Positions 1 through 9,533 are shown, numbered from the stretch's first letter. The stretch is DNA of 43,544 bases from Vibrio hibernica (GCF_015223435.1 NZ_VHKO01000022.1:1-43544), one strand, 5' to 3'. Program-made: numbers and translations. The notes: a model not told the origin generated them from the sequence alone.

Positions 1-42
1 TATAAATAGGTATTAAGTTTTTCTTGATGTTTCTTTGTATAA

Positions 43-82
43 AAAAAGACTCCCAATAATCGAGATTGTTGGGAGTCTTTTT
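43..82 (-). terminator. Rho-independent terminator after pta (probably bidirectional)
   Basis: A 14-bp perfect stem is formed by 43-56 and 69-82 (core GACTCCCAA / TTGGGAGTC, flanked by five A and five T). Read on the minus strand it follows the pta stop codon and ends in a T tract. The A and T flanks also make it usable from the plus strand by a gene to the left of the window. Confidence 0.85.
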
Positions 83-101
83 ATTTATAAGCAATTAAAA
101 A

Positions 102-2243
102 TTACTGATTTTCTTGCTGGCTTGCTTGGATAGCCGTTAGTGCTACGGTGTAAACGATATCGTCTACTAGTGCACCACGAGATAAATCATTAACAGGCTT
201 ACGCATACCTTGCAGCATTGGCCCAATAGAAACCAATTCAGCAGAGCGCTGTACCGCTTTGTATGTTGTGTTACCCGTGTTTAGGTCTGGGAATACAAAT
301 ACCGTTGCTTTACCGGCAACCGGTGAATTAGGCGCTTTAGACGCTGCAACATTCTCCATGATTGCGGCATCGTATTGTAGAGGTCCATCGATCACTAGAT
401 CTGGACGTTTTTCTTGAGCGATGCGAGTGGCTTCGCGCACTTTATCAACGTCAGCGCCTTTACCAGAAGTACCGGTCGAGTAAGAGATCATTGCTACGCG
501 AGGATCAATACCGAATGCTTTCGCTGAATCTGCTGATTGAATTGCGATTTCAGCCAGTTGTTCTGCATTTGGATCTGGGTTGATTGCACAGTCACCGTAA
601 ACCAAGACTTGGTCAGGTAATAGCATGAAGAAAACAGAAGATACAATTGATGCACCTGGCGCTGTTTTGATGATCTGGAATGGAGGAACGATAGTGTTCG
701 CTGTAGTGTGAACTGCGCCAGATACAAGACCATCAACTTCACCACTTTCAAGCATCATCGTGCCTAAGAATACTGAATCTTCTAGTTTTTCTCGTGCGAC
801 AACTTCAGTCATACCTTTCGCGCCACGAAGCTCGACTAAACGTGCTACGTAGTTTTTACGGACTTTCTCAGGATCGATGATTTCAACACCGGCGCCAAGT
901 TCAACACCTTGCTGAGCTGCTACACGGCGGATTTCTGCTGGGTTACCAAGCAGCACACAAGTCGCAATACCGCGCTCTGCACAAATAGCCGCTGCTTTAA
1001 CGGTACGTGGCTCATCACCTTCAGGAAGAACAATACGTTTACCGGCACGGCGAGCAAATTCTGTTAACTGGTAACGGAAGGCTGGCGGGCTTAAACGACG
1101 AATACCTTCAGTACCTTCAGATAACGAATCAATCCACGGACCATCAATGTGGCTTGCGACATGATCGTTGATGAACTCAATACGTTCTTTATCATCTTGT
1201 GGTACTTCAAGGTTAAAGCTTTGTAGGTTTAGCGAAGTCTGCCAAGTATTTCCTTGAGCTTTGAAGATCGGCAAACCAGACTCGAATGCAGGTTTACATA
1301 GGTCAACAATTTGAGCAGGAATATCGTATCCACCGGTTAACAAGATGGCACCGATTTCTACACCGTTCATTGATGCAAGAGCCGCGGCTACAATAACATC
1401 TGGGCGATCAGCTGAGGTAACTAATAGAGAACCTGGTTTGAAGTGCTCAATCATATTTGGCAGAGATCGTGCACAGAATGTAATGCTCTTAATGCGACGA
1501 GTATTAATTTCACCTGCGTTAACGATATCGGCGTTTAAGTGTTTTGCCATATCAATAGCACGAGTGGCGATTAATTCAACATTCCAAGGCACGCAACCTA
1601 ATACACGGATTGGGCTTGAATTGAAGATTTGCATCACTTCAATATTAGCTTGTGTGATGGTTTCATCAAAGATCTCTGAAAGATCTGGACGAGTACGGCC
1701 AGCCTCATCAACAGGCGCATTGAGCTTATTGATAATAACGCCAGTGATATTTTTATTTTTAGTACCACCAAAGTTAGAGCAAGCAACTTCAATACGCTCT
1801 TTAAGTTGAGCTGGATTGTTGTTACCTGGAGTGGCAACGAAAACAATCTCTGCACCCAGAGTTTTAGCTATTTCCGAATTGACTTGGTTCGCAAATGGAT
1901 GGCTACGAGTTGGAACCAAACCTTCAATTAAAATGACTTCCGAGCTATTGCTGACCGTATTGTATCGTTCAACGATCTGCTCAAGAAGCTCGTCCATTCT
2001 TTCATTACTGATTAAAGCACCAGCTTCAGACATTGGTGTTGATTCAGCAATCTTCATATCACTGCTAGCAGCGATGATGCTTGATGTTAAATCAGGCACA
2101 TCTTTATCACCGCGAGGTTGGGCGATTGGCTTAAAGAAAGAAACATTGACACCTTTACGCTCCATAGCGCGTAAAACACCCAGGCTAACGCTAGTAAGAC
2201 CAACACCAGCACTAACAGGGACAAGCATAATAGTACGAGACAT
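102..2243 (-). CDS. pta: Phosphate acetyltransferase
   Basis: Catalyses acetyl-CoA + phosphate to acetyl phosphate + CoA in the cytoplasm, the first step of acetate overflow and the reverse step in acetate assimilation. The 713 residues match the long enterobacterial form (E. coli Pta is about 714). The order is an N-terminal CobB/dethiobiotin-synthetase-like P-loop domain (residues 1 to about 220, with a glycine-rich segment near 11-20), a DRTGG-type middle domain, and a C-terminal PTA_PTB catalytic domain from about residue 385, including the [12 protein letters not shown] segment. The minus-strand start has an AGAGGAA ribosome site about 9 nt upstream. It lies 133 bp downstream of ackA in the same direction, with a hairpin terminator in the gap, so it is probably transcribed mostly by read-through from ackA. 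Confidence 0.97.
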   Translation of the reverse strand: MSRTIMLVPVSAGVGLTSVSLGVLRAMERKGVNVSFFKPIAQPRGDKDVPDLTSSIIAASSDMKIAESTPMSEAGALISNERMDELLEQIVERYNTVSNSSEVILIEGLVPTRSHPFANQVNSEIAKTLGAEIVFVATPGNNNPAQLKERIEVACSNFGGTKNKNITGVIINKLNAPVDEAGRTRPDLSEIFDETITQANIEVMQIFNSSPIRVLGCVPWNVELIATRAIDMAKHLNADIVNAGEINTRRIKSITFCARSLPNMIEHFKPGSLLVTSADRPDVIVAAALASMNGVEIGAILLTGGYDIPAQIVDLCKPAFESGLPIFKAQGNTWQTSLNLQSFNLEVPQDDKERIEFINDHVASHIDGPWIDSLSEGTEGIRRLSPPAFRYQLTEFARRAGKRIVLPEGDEPRTVKAAAICAERGIATCVLLGNPAEIRRVAAQQGVELGAGVEIIDPEKVRKNYVARLVELRGAKGMTEVVAREKLEDSVFLGTMMLESGEVDGLVSGAVHTTANTIVPPFQIIKTAPGASIVSSVFFMLLPDQVLVYGDCAINPDPNAEQLAEIAIQSADSAKAFGIDPRVAMISYSTGTSGKGADVDKVREATRIAQEKRPDLVIDGPLQYDAAIMENVAASKAPNSPVAGKATVFVFPDLNTGNTTYKAVQRSAELVSIGPMLQGMRKPVNDLSRGALVDDIVYTVALTAIQASQQENQ

Positions 2244-2346
2244 GAAAAGTATTCCTCTAACTATTCCCTTCGCATTTGAAGTGGAAACTCCAAGTTCTTA
2301 GGGTATATTAAAAACGGCAATGAATTATTCATTAACCAGAAAGAAA

Positions 2347-2370
2347 ACAGGCTAACCGAAGTTAGCCTGT
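2347..2370 (-). terminator. ackA-pta intercistronic terminator with UUCG loop
   Basis: On the minus strand, ACAGGCTAAC, a TTCG loop and GTTAGCCTGT form a perfect 10-bp stem capped by a C(UUCG)G tetraloop. A T-rich tract (TTTTCTTTCT) follows. It sits 7 bp after the ackA stop and before pta, so it probably attenuates rather than ends the operon. Confidence 0.8.
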
Positions 2371-2376
2371 AAGATT

Positions 2377-3573
2377 TTATAGGCCAGTTAGGCGAGCGGT
2401 ATCTTCTGCGATAACCAATTCTTCATTGGTAGAAATAACCATTGCAGGTATACGGCTGTTATCGGATGTAATAACGCCTTCACCACCAAAGCGAGCAGCG
2501 AGGTTCTTCTCGTTATCAAGTTCAATACCAAAGATACCAAGACGATTAAGTACTTGCTCACGGATTGGACCTGAATTCTCACCAATGCCACCAGTGAATA
2601 CGATAGCATCAAGACGACCATCTAATGTTGCAGTATAGCCTGCAATGTATTTTGCAAGACGGTGGCAGAATACATCCATCGCACGTTTTGCTTCAGGCTT
2701 TTCTTGGTAGTTATCTTCAACAAAGCGACAATCTGAAGTCACTTGAGTTAAGCCTTGTAGGCCAGACTCTTTCGTTAGGATAGTGTTGATTTGGTCAACA
2801 GAGTAACCTAGCGCATCGTGCATGTGGAAGATGATCGCAGGATCAATGTCACCACAACGAGTGCCCATAACCAACCCTTCAAGTGGAGTTAAACCCATTG
2901 ACGTATCAACAGACTGGCCATTTTTAATGGCACAAATAGATGCACCGTTACCTAGGTGGCAGTTGATGATGTTTACTTCTTCAATAGGTTTATTCATGAT
3001 ACTTGCAACTTCACGAGTAATGAATAAGTGAGAAGTTCCATGCATGCCGTAACGGCGAATACCATTTTCTTTGTATAAGTTATATGGGATAGCGTATAGG
3101 TATGCTTCTTCAGGCATTGTTTGGTGGAAAGCCGTATCAAAAACAGCAACGTGATTCAAGTGAGGGAAAGCTGCTTTTGCTGCTTCAATACCTGCAATAC
3201 CTGCTGGGTTGTGTAATGGGGCTAAAGAAATGCAATCTCTGATTTCGTTCATGACATCATCATTAATTAATACAGATGATGTGAACTTTTCGCCACCATG
3301 AACGATACGGTGTCCAACTGCTGCTACACCTTCACCTAATTCAGGTTTAGAGGCAAGAATCGTATCAACGATAAATTTTAACGCCTCAGCATGGGCTGCG
3401 CCGTTACCTAATTGAGCTTCATGCTTTCCATCTAGTTTCCATTTAATACGAGCTTCTGGAAGGCCCAAACATTCAGAAAGGCCGTTAAGAAGCTCATCGC
3501 CAGACTCCGCATCAACGATTGCAAATTTTAGTGAAGAACTACCGCAGTTTAAAACTAGGACTAGCTTTGACAT
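2377..3573 (-). CDS. ackA: Acetate kinase
   Basis: Interconverts acetyl phosphate + ADP and acetate + ATP; with Pta it forms the AckA-Pta pathway. The 398 residues fit the family (E. coli AckA is 400). Visible family signatures are the N-terminal [11 protein letters not shown] phosphate-binding segment (residue 9 onward), GHRIVHGG, the [10 protein letters not shown] loop with the catalytic aspartate, GMHGTSH, and the C-terminal FTGGIGENS nucleotide-binding segment. It is the promoter-proximal gene of the ackA-pta pair. A minus-strand TATAAT box lies about 215 bp upstream, suggesting a long leader as in E. coli. Confidence 0.98.
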   Translation of the reverse strand: MSKLVLVLNCGSSSLKFAIVDAESGDELLNGLSECLGLPEARIKWKLDGKHEAQLGNGAAHAEALKFIVDTILASKPELGEGVAAVGHRIVHGGEKFTSSVLINDDVMNEIRDCISLAPLHNPAGIAGIEAAKAAFPHLNHVAVFDTAFHQTMPEEAYLYAIPYNLYKENGIRRYGMHGTSHLFITREVASIMNKPIEEVNIINCHLGNGASICAIKNGQSVDTSMGLTPLEGLVMGTRCGDIDPAIIFHMHDALGYSVDQINTILTKESGLQGLTQVTSDCRFVEDNYQEKPEAKRAMDVFCHRLAKYIAGYTATLDGRLDAIVFTGGIGENSGPIREQVLNRLGIFGIELDNEKNLAARFGGEGVITSDNSRIPAMVISTNEELVIAEDTARLTGL

Positions 3574-3897
3574 GAGTGAATACCTGTATTCGTTCAGAAA
3601 TTAACTGTAATGAAATAAAACAATTCAAGAATAGACGACAATCTGTGATAGTCGTATTATCCTTAAATAACGCGAATACCTTTAATGTTAGGATCGGCGT
3701 TAGTGCTAAAAATCTATTTATGCGATTTCCATCACCTTATTTGTTGCTAATTTGTGCAACGGAAGGTTGAAACCGTGTAGAGGATAACGATTATAGCGTA
3801 AGATAACAAAAAAAAGTTGAGTCATTATTAATTTTAATCAATTTTTTGCAGTTATTTTTTAAGTTTTATAGTTTTATTTTAGATAAGGAAGGTTGGC
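3574..3897. other. ackA / yfbV divergent intergenic region
   Basis: This 324-bp gap holds the divergent promoters of ackA (minus) and yfbV (plus). The clearest signal is a perfect minus-strand TATAAT at 3790-3795 with no good -35 partner at 16-18 bp. For yfbV an AAGGAAGG ribosome site is visible just before its start. I see no credible small gene here. Confidence 0.5.
3790..3795 (-). promoter_or_regulatory. Candidate ackA -10 box
   Basis: The minus strand reads TATAAT here. Transcription would begin near 3783 and give an ackA leader of about 210 nt. The -35 is poor, so an activator or alternative start is possible. Confidence 0.4.
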
Positions 3898-4347
3898 ATG
3901 AGTCGAGTAAGCTTTATACATCGATTTAAAGATGGTCAACATTATATGGAGGAGTGGCCAGTACGCAAAGAATTGGCACCGATGTTTCCTGAACAACGAA
4001 TTATTAAAGCAACGCGTTTTGGTATTAAAGTAATGCCAGCGGTGGCGGCGATTAGTGTGTTGCTACAGATGTCTTTAAATAATCAAGCCGCAATACCGCA
4101 AGCGATCGTTATTGCTCTATTTGCCATCAGCTTACCTTTACAAGGAATATGGTGGCTTGGAACCCGTTCTAAAACTGTCTTACCCCCAAGCTTGGCAAGC
4201 TGGTACCGCGAGCTTTATCAAAAAGTTGCTGAATCTGGTATTGCCCAAGAACCTATAAAATCTAAACCTCGGTATAAAGAGTTAGCCAGTATGCTGAAAC
4301 GAGCTTTTCGTCAGCTAGATGAAACGACATTAGAACGCTGGTTTTAG
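3898..4347 (+). CDS. yfbV: UPF0208 / DUF412 inner-membrane protein YfbV
   Basis: A small inner-membrane protein of 149 residues (E. coli YfbV is 151). Two hydrophobic segments, about residues 42-62 and 68-86, are followed by a basic C-terminal cytoplasmic part. In enterobacteria and vibrios the gene is next to and divergent from ackA, as here. E. coli YfbV has been linked to keeping the Ter macrodomain from spreading, but its molecular role is not settled and nothing in this sequence adds to that. The start is supported by AAGGAAGG about 7 nt upstream. Its own terminator follows at 4430-4468. Confidence 0.93.
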   Translation: MSRVSFIHRFKDGQHYMEEWPVRKELAPMFPEQRIIKATRFGIKVMPAVAAISVLLQMSLNNQAAIPQAIVIALFAISLPLQGIWWLGTRSKTVLPPSLASWYRELYQKVAESGIAQEPIKSKPRYKELASMLKRAFRQLDETTLERWF

Positions 4348-4429
4348 GTTAAAGGTTGTTATATTGAGTCGCTCAAATTTATCTTAAACTCATCTCATAA
4401 AATGCACTGAAAATCAGAAAATATAGCTT

Positions 4430-4468
4430 CTACAAAGCCCCAATAGCCTCGTTATTGGGGCTTTGTAG
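4430..4468 (+). terminator. Terminator-like 16-bp hairpin after yfbV
   Basis: CTACAAAGCCCCAATA (4430-4445) pairs perfectly with 4453-4468 around a 7-nt loop. Only a short T tract (ATTTT) follows. It separates yfbV from the ABC transporter operon. Confidence 0.75.
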
Positions 4469-4521
4469 CTATTTTGATGTCAAAAGCTTTCTTTTGTGTT
4501 TATTAATTGGTAATAATGCTT

Positions 4522-4543
4522 TTGCTGATAGTGCTATCGGCAA
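4522..4543. promoter_or_regulatory. 22-bp palindrome, candidate operator of the ABC operon
   Basis: TTGCTGATAG (4522-4531), a TG spacer, and CTATCGGCAA (4534-4543) form an inverted repeat of 10-bp arms with one mismatch. It lies 75 bp before the start of the binding-protein gene. It is not followed by a T run, which favours a DNA operator over a terminator. The cognate regulator is unknown and no regulator gene is adjacent. Confidence 0.5.
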
Positions 4544-4617
4544 CAATAAATAATAACAATATATGCCCAACTTGCAGGGTATGAACATAACTGAAATTGC
4601 TGAATCAAGGAGTTAAG

Positions 4618-5586
4618 ATGAAAGCAAAAAATATCATTGCTATGGCGGCATTGTCCGGAGCGGTATTACTGTCATCAACAGGCGTATTTGCAAAAACAGT
4701 AAAAGTAGATGTATCACAAATTGTGGAACATCCTGCTCTTGATGCTGCGCGAAATGGATTAATTGATGGATTGAAAAAACATGGGTACGAGCAAGGCAAA
4801 AACCTCTATCTTGAGTATCGTACAGCTCAGGGTAACCCTGCGATTGCCTCTCAAATTGCAAGGCAGTTTGTCGGGGAAGAACCCGATGTATTAGTGGGCA
4901 TTGCAACACCTTCGGCGCAAGCGCTAGCAGCTACAACGAGACATATCCCTATTGTGTTTACTGCAGTAACCGATCCGGTAGAAGCTAAGTTAGTCAAATC
5001 TTTAGATAACCCTTCAGGCAATATTACCGGTTTATCGGATATGTCACCTATCGCTCAACACATTGAGTTAGCTCAAGAATTACTTCCAAACTTAAAAACG
5101 ATCGGGGTGGTTTATAACCCAGGTGAAGCAAACTCAGTTGCCTTAATGACGGCGCTTAAAAAAGAAGCCGCTACACGTAATATTAAAATTATTGAAAGTA
5201 CGGCATTGAAAAGCGCTGATGTTCAGTCTGCAACTCAAGCTATCGTTGCTAAATCCGATATTATTTATGCAATGATTGATAATACCGTTGCGAGCGCAAT
5301 TGATGGAATGATCTCGGCCGCTAACCAAGCGAAAAAACCAGTATTAGCCGCTTCGACGACTTATGTGGATCGTGGTGCTTTAATTGGCTTGGGGGCTGAT
5401 TATTATCAAATTGGCATACAAACTGCTGATTATGTTGCGGCTATTTTAGAAGGTAAAAAACCAAGTGAGCTTCCAGTACATGTTGCTAAAGCGTCTGATT
5501 TAATTATTAACACTCAAGCGGCAGAAAAACTGGGTTTCACTATTCCAAGTTCTATCCTTGATCGTGCCGAAGTGTTCAAAAAGTAA
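4618..5586 (+). CDS. ABC transporter substrate-binding protein, TrpX/DUF534 family
   Basis: Periplasmic binding protein of an ABC importer. From the chosen start it is 322 residues with a clear signal peptide (basic MKAK, hydrophobic 6-20, likely cleavage after Ala25 of VFA-K). The mature part has the two-lobed type-1 binding-protein look of the ABC_sub_bind family, with VGIATPSAQALAATTRHIPIVFTAVTD in the first lobe and the ALIGLGADYYQIG segment near the C-terminus. Members of this family bind aromatic amino acids, for example tryptophan for streptococcal TrpX, so an aromatic amino acid is a reasonable but unproven ligand. An upstream ATG at 4597 is in frame, but 4618 has AAGGAG 6 nt before it and begins the signal peptide. 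It is the first gene of a three-gene operon. Confidence 0.9.
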   Translation: MKAKNIIAMAALSGAVLLSSTGVFAKTVKVDVSQIVEHPALDAARNGLIDGLKKHGYEQGKNLYLEYRTAQGNPAIASQIARQFVGEEPDVLVGIATPSAQALAATTRHIPIVFTAVTDPVEAKLVKSLDNPSGNITGLSDMSPIAQHIELAQELLPNLKTIGVVYNPGEANSVALMTALKKEAATRNIKIIESTALKSADVQSATQAIVAKSDIIYAMIDNTVASAIDGMISAANQAKKPVLAASTTYVDRGALIGLGADYYQIGIQTADYVAAILEGKKPSELPVHVAKASDLIINTQAAEKLGFTIPSSILDRAEVFKK

Positions 5587-5611
5587 TATTAGATTAATAG
5601 CGATGAGTATG

Positions 5612-5683
5612 AAAGGAGGGGAATAAGTGCATACCATGTGCTAACCCCCTTTATCTTATTTTGGTACCTTATTTCTATAAGGT
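5612..5683 (+). other. Tandem hairpins between the binding-protein and permease genes
   Basis: The first hairpin pairs AAAGGAGGGG (5612-5621) with CCCCCTTT (5645-5652) and contains an inner stem AGTGCAT / ATGTGCT with two G-U pairs. The second is a perfect 7-bp stem, ACCTTAT (5666-5672) with ATAAGGT (5677-5683), loop TTCT. They probably stabilise the upstream binding-protein message or partly terminate, giving more binding protein than permease. Confidence 0.6.
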
Positions 5684-5786
5684 GTAGTACCACTCTTTAT
5701 TCGATAACGGATTGTTTATAGAGTTAATTATAACAACCTAGAAATTTATATACATGGATTGTTATTTAAGCAGAAAAGGAGTAATG

Positions 5787-6767
5787 ATGTCTGCTTTTGC
5801 CTTTTATGGATCTCTAGAGCTTGGCCTAGTTTATGGCTTAGTGGCACTTGGTGTTTATATTACATTTAGAGTCCTCGATTTTCCTGATTTAACCGTTGAT
5901 GGTAGTTTTCCTATGGGCGCTGCTGTTGCGGCGACCGCATTAGTCGCTGGCGTCAACCCTTGGATTGCGACTGGTTTAGCATTTTTTGTTGGCAGTTTGA
6001 GCGGGCTTGTGACTGCATTTTTAGCGGTACGTTGCGGGATCCTTCATTTGTTAGCCTCTATTTTGACCATGCTGGCGGCGTTTTCTATCAATATTCGTAT
6101 TATGGGGCGCCCTAATCTTTCATTACTTGGTGAAGATACTATTTTTACGCCACTTGATGCACTTGGAAGTGATTTATTCATTCGACCTTTAGCAGTGGGT
6201 ATTTTGGTGGTGCTATCAGCCTTATTAGTGATACGCCTACTTAATAGTGACTTTGGTTTGGCATTAAGGGCTACGGGTGTTAACGCTAGAATGGTTTCGG
6301 CTCAAGGGGCAAGTACTGCATTTTATACTTACTTTGGTCTAGCACTATCAAATGGTTTAGTCGGCTTTGCAGGGGCTGTATTAGCTCAAACTAGTGGCTT
6401 TGCGGATGTAACATCTGGCGCAGGTACGATTGTTGTAGGTTTGGCTGCGGTTATTTTAGGTCAAACATTGATACCAAGCCGAAAAATTTGGGTTGCTGTT
6501 GTGGCCGTCATTGTTGGCTCTATTTTATATCGTATTGCCATCCAGTTTGCGCTGAATACAGGAATGTTTGGTATGCAAGCTTCGGATCTGAATTTAGTGA
6601 CAGCACTGCTTGTTGCCGCTGCTTTAGTTGCACCAAAAATAAAAAGTAATATGAAAGCGAAAAAAGCAGCCAAACTATCAGCGCAAGAGCTATCAGAATC
6701 AGAATTGTCGTTTTCAAATGCATCGACTTCAAAAAAATCGGACTCTAATACAAAGGGAACATTATGA
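5787..6767 (+). CDS. ABC transporter permease (BPD_transp_2 / TrpY-like)
   Basis: Inner-membrane permease of the same importer, 326 residues from the chosen start, with about eight hydrophobic segments between residues 7 and 290. The FRVLDFPDLTVDGSF segment near the N-terminus and FGLALRATGVNARMVSAQG, the cytoplasmic coupling loop, are typical of LivH-like permeases paired with DUF534 binding proteins. The C-terminal tail of about 35 residues is basic, then serine-rich, and looks disordered. Of three in-frame ATG codons (5754, 5784, 5787), 5787 has AAGGAG at 5 nt spacing. Its stop overlaps the ATPase start (ATGA), indicating translational coupling. Confidence 0.92.
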   Translation: MSAFAFYGSLELGLVYGLVALGVYITFRVLDFPDLTVDGSFPMGAAVAATALVAGVNPWIATGLAFFVGSLSGLVTAFLAVRCGILHLLASILTMLAAFSINIRIMGRPNLSLLGEDTIFTPLDALGSDLFIRPLAVGILVVLSALLVIRLLNSDFGLALRATGVNARMVSAQGASTAFYTYFGLALSNGLVGFAGAVLAQTSGFADVTSGAGTIVVGLAAVILGQTLIPSRKIWVAVVAVIVGSILYRIAIQFALNTGMFGMQASDLNLVTALLVAAALVAPKIKSNMKAKKAAKLSAQELSESELSFSNASTSKKSDSNTKGTL

Positions 6768-7558
6768 TTGAATTAGACAAGATTGAAGTGACCTTTAACC
6801 CTGGCACGGTGTTAGAAAATAAAGCATTGCGTAAGGTTTGCTTAAAAGTTCCTCAGCATCAATTTTTAACTGTTATTGGCTCTAATGGTGCAGGTAAATC
6901 GACTTTATTAGGTGCGGTAACTGGTGAGACACCAATGATCGGTGGGCGAGTCAGTATTGATAATGTGAATGTTACTAAACAGTCGGTGTATCAACGTGCC
7001 AAAATGTGCGCTCGCGTATTTCAAGATCCTTTAGCTGGAACGTGCGGTGATTTAACGATTGAAGAAAATATGGCAATTGCATACTCGCGTGGTAAAAGCC
7101 GCGGTTGGAATATGGCGCTGTCGAGTCAAAGGCGCAAACTTTTTCAAGAACGCATTAGTATTTTGGGTTTAGGTTTAGAAGATCGTTTAGGCGATAACAT
7201 TGGTTTATTGTCAGGTGGGCAGCGTCAAGCGGTGAGTCTCGTTATGGCAACTTTATCTGAAAGTAAATTACTATTGTTAGATGAGCATACCGCAGCCCTC
7301 GATCCGCGCATGGCAGCATTTGTTATTGATCTGACAAAAACCGTTGTGAAAGAATTTAACTTGACTGCGATGATGGTCACTCACTCCATGAAAGATGCGC
7401 TTGCTTGTGGAGACAGGACTATTATGCTTCATCAAGGTGAGATAGTGCTGGATGTTGATGGCAGTAAACGTAAAGGTATGCAAGTCCCTGATCTTTTAGA
7501 TATGTTTTCAAAAGTCAGAGGTGAAGAATTGTCGGATGATAGTTTGTTATTAAGTTAA
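6764..7558 (+). CDS. ABC transporter ATP-binding protein (TrpZ-like)
   Basis: Cytoplasmic ATPase energising the importer. All ABC motifs are present: Walker A GSNGAGKST (39-47), Q-loop Q87 in FQDP, signature LSGGQ (149-153), Walker B LLLLDE (169-174), and switch histidine H207 in VTHSM. The 264 residues fit a single-domain importer ATPase. It overlaps the permease by 4 bp, and a strong terminator follows at 7568, so it closes the operon. The order binding protein-permease-ATPase matches the trpXYZ arrangement; substrate remains inferred. Confidence 0.95.
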   Translation: MIELDKIEVTFNPGTVLENKALRKVCLKVPQHQFLTVIGSNGAGKSTLLGAVTGETPMIGGRVSIDNVNVTKQSVYQRAKMCARVFQDPLAGTCGDLTIEENMAIAYSRGKSRGWNMALSSQRRKLFQERISILGLGLEDRLGDNIGLLSGGQRQAVSLVMATLSESKLLLLDEHTAALDPRMAAFVIDLTKTVVKEFNLTAMMVTHSMKDALACGDRTIMLHQGEIVLDVDGSKRKGMQVPDLLDMFSKVRGEELSDDSLLLS

Positions 7559-7567
7559 TTATTATAT

Positions 7568-7606
7568 AAAACACTAAGTGCATATTTTTTCACTTAGTGT
7601 TTTTTC
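7568..7606 (+). terminator. Bidirectional terminator between the ABC operon and dusC
   Basis: AAAACACTAAGTG (7568-7580) pairs perfectly over 13 bp with 7591-7603, followed by T residues on the plus strand. The minus strand also ends in TTTT after the stem, so it can serve the convergent dusC. Confidence 0.85.
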
Positions 7607-7715
7607 CTTTAATGCTTCGTTTTTATGCACAGTAAATTAAAAGCTTTTTATCAGATCACAATCGTCATATCAGGTTTAGCCCATCAAATGGTTTTATAAC
7701 CAAGTAACAAGTGCT

Positions 7716-8663
7716 CTAGATCATTTCAGCCTGTAATAATTTGATGTGATCTATTATTGGTTGAGCTTTGTTATAACGACGAATCTCTCGGAATAGATCA
7801 TCGGCTTGCTGATACTCTTGACGTAAGTAAGATAGCCATTGCTTGATGCGATTCGGATAATACAGGCCTTTATCGCCTTCTATTTCATACATAGAATAAT
7901 GCAACATTAATTCGATAACCTTTTCCCATGGCATAACATCATGGTTGTGTTTTATCACATTCCCTAGGTTTGGAACATTGAATGCCCCTCGACATACCAT
8001 TAAAGCATCAGCTTGAGTTTGGTTTAAACAATTTTGACCGTCTTGGTAATTCCAGATCTCACCATTAGCAATAATAGGCAGTTGGGTTCGTTGCTTTATC
8101 TGCTGTATGTATTCCCATTTTATCTCACTGGCTTTATAGCCGCCCATCTTAGTGCGAGCATGTACGGTCAGTTCAGTTGCCCCCGCTTGTTCGACTGCAT
8201 CCACAATTTCAAAACAATCTTGAGGATCCTCCCAGCCTAAACGTATTTTAGCGGATACTGGAATGTGGTCAGGAATCGCTTGGCGGCAGGATTTTACTAT
8301 CTGATAAATTAGCTCAGGATGCTGTAACAATGCAGCGCCACCTCGGCTTTTATTCACCATCTTGGCAGGGCATCCAAAGTTGATATCGAGCCCGTGGGAA
8401 CCTAGCTCAACAGCACGTACCGCATTTTCTGCCATCCAATTAGGATCTTGTCCGAGTAATTGCAGTCGAACAGGAGTACCAGAGCGGGTAGTGGAACCAT
8501 GCAGTAACTCAGGACACAAGCGAGTGAAAACATGTTCTGGTAATAATTGATCCACGACACGCACGAATTCGGTGACACAAAGGTCATAATCATTGAGGTT
8601 GGTAAGCATCTCTCGCATCAAATGATCAAGAACGCCTTCCATTGGACCAAGAATTAAGCGCAT
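7716..8663 (-). CDS. dusC: tRNA-dihydrouridine(16) synthase
   Basis: FMN-dependent reduction of a tRNA D-loop uridine to dihydrouridine. The 315 residues match E. coli DusC in length and reading. The N-terminal LGPMEGVLD is the family's FMN-site start. The catalytic cysteine is C98 in DINFGCPAK, and VKxRLGW- and ANGEIWN-type segments follow in the TIM barrel. The C-terminal third is helical (MLHYSMYEIEGDKGLYYPNRIKQWLSYLRQEY) as in DusC rather than DusA/B. U16 specificity is inferred from this subfamily match. It is a single gene on the minus strand, divergent from the SEC-C gene. Confidence 0.93.
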   Translation of the reverse strand: MRLILGPMEGVLDHLMREMLTNLNDYDLCVTEFVRVVDQLLPEHVFTRLCPELLHGSTTRSGTPVRLQLLGQDPNWMAENAVRAVELGSHGLDINFGCPAKMVNKSRGGAALLQHPELIYQIVKSCRQAIPDHIPVSAKIRLGWEDPQDCFEIVDAVEQAGATELTVHARTKMGGYKASEIKWEYIQQIKQRTQLPIIANGEIWNYQDGQNCLNQTQADALMVCRGAFNVPNLGNVIKHNHDVMPWEKVIELMLHYSMYEIEGDKGLYYPNRIKQWLSYLRQEYQQADDLFREIRRYNKAQPIIDHIKLLQAEMI

Positions 8664-8822
8664 TGTGAAACCTTATATGAGTTACTGATTGAAAGAGGCG
8701 AGATTGTAGAGGCAAAGGAGATAAATGTCACTGAGTAGCGTTTGTCATTCGCAATATGAATTTCTATAGCTGGGAAGGCATGAACTCGCTACACTTGCCT
8801 CAAATTTAAAAATAAGATGCTT

Positions 8823-9455
8823 ATGAATACTTTAATTGATTCCGATTTATTGCTTGATACACCTTTTAATTCAGCTTTTTGGGAGGGCGTAATTTTAGCT
8901 GCCAATATAAGCCCAAAACCATTAACGCCTGAAACATGGATTAAACCTTTAGTACCGGATGCTAGGCTATCATTACAGCAAATTTTAGTCTCTCGATTTG
9001 AGGAGCAATATACGCAATTAATAAGATCAGAATATGATTTATTCGAATTGTCAGGAGTGCAGTCTTATAGCGATTCACCGAATGAACGACTAATTCAAAT
9101 TGCTGAAGGATTTATGTCCACATGGCCGTTGGTAGAAGGTGGCTGGAATGAAGCGGGTCATTTATCGGATGGTAGTGTGAGAATGTTGCAAGCATTGCTA
9201 ACAACTTTTATGTTAATGATCGATGAAGACCAAACGACTCAACAAATGAAAGATGCAGGAATGTTCGAGTTACCAAGTTTGTGTGCAATGCAACCACAGC
9301 TAAATTTAATGTTGAATGAAGTAGTACATACTGCGAATGAATTAATGCAAGGGCATCAATCCCAGAGAGTTAATCCTTATAAAAGTATAGGGCGTAATGA
9401 TCCATGCCCTTGCCAAAGTGGGAATAAATTTAAGCTGTGCTGTGGACGCTCTTAA
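8823..9455 (+). CDS. UPF0149/YecA-like protein with C-terminal SEC-C zinc motif
   Basis: About 210 residues. The body is helical and resembles the YecA/UPF0149 domain (around residues 15-170, including ESVEGGWNEAG-like text). The last 20 residues form a SEC-C motif, GRNDPCPCQSGNKFKLCCG, with the C-x-C-x8-C-C zinc-binding cysteines as in SecA's tail. SEC-C domains bind zinc and often contact ribosomes or SecB; the function of this stand-alone protein is not known. Two in-frame starts exist, 8817 and 8823; neither has a strong ribosome site and I chose the second. A terminator follows at 9534. Confidence 0.8.
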   Translation: MNTLIDSDLLLDTPFNSAFWEGVILAANISPKPLTPETWIKPLVPDARLSLQQILVSRFEEQYTQLIRSEYDLFELSGVQSYSDSPNERLIQIAEGFMSTWPLVEGGWNEAGHLSDGSVRMLQALLTTFMLMIDEDQTTQQMKDAGMFELPSLCAMQPQLNLMLNEVVHTANELMQGHQSQRVNPYKSIGRNDPCPCQSGNKFKLCCGRS

Positions 9456-9533
9456 ATCTTATTAAAATTGTCGCTGAGATTGTTCAAATCTATCAGTGTA
9501 ATGTTTGCCAAAAATTTTTATGCTTAATGAAAG

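Noticed and set aside
1345..1809. Plus-strand reading frame of 154 codons
   Set aside because: It is antisense to the middle of pta and its composition is that of a shadow frame (serine- and isoleucine-rich, no domain).
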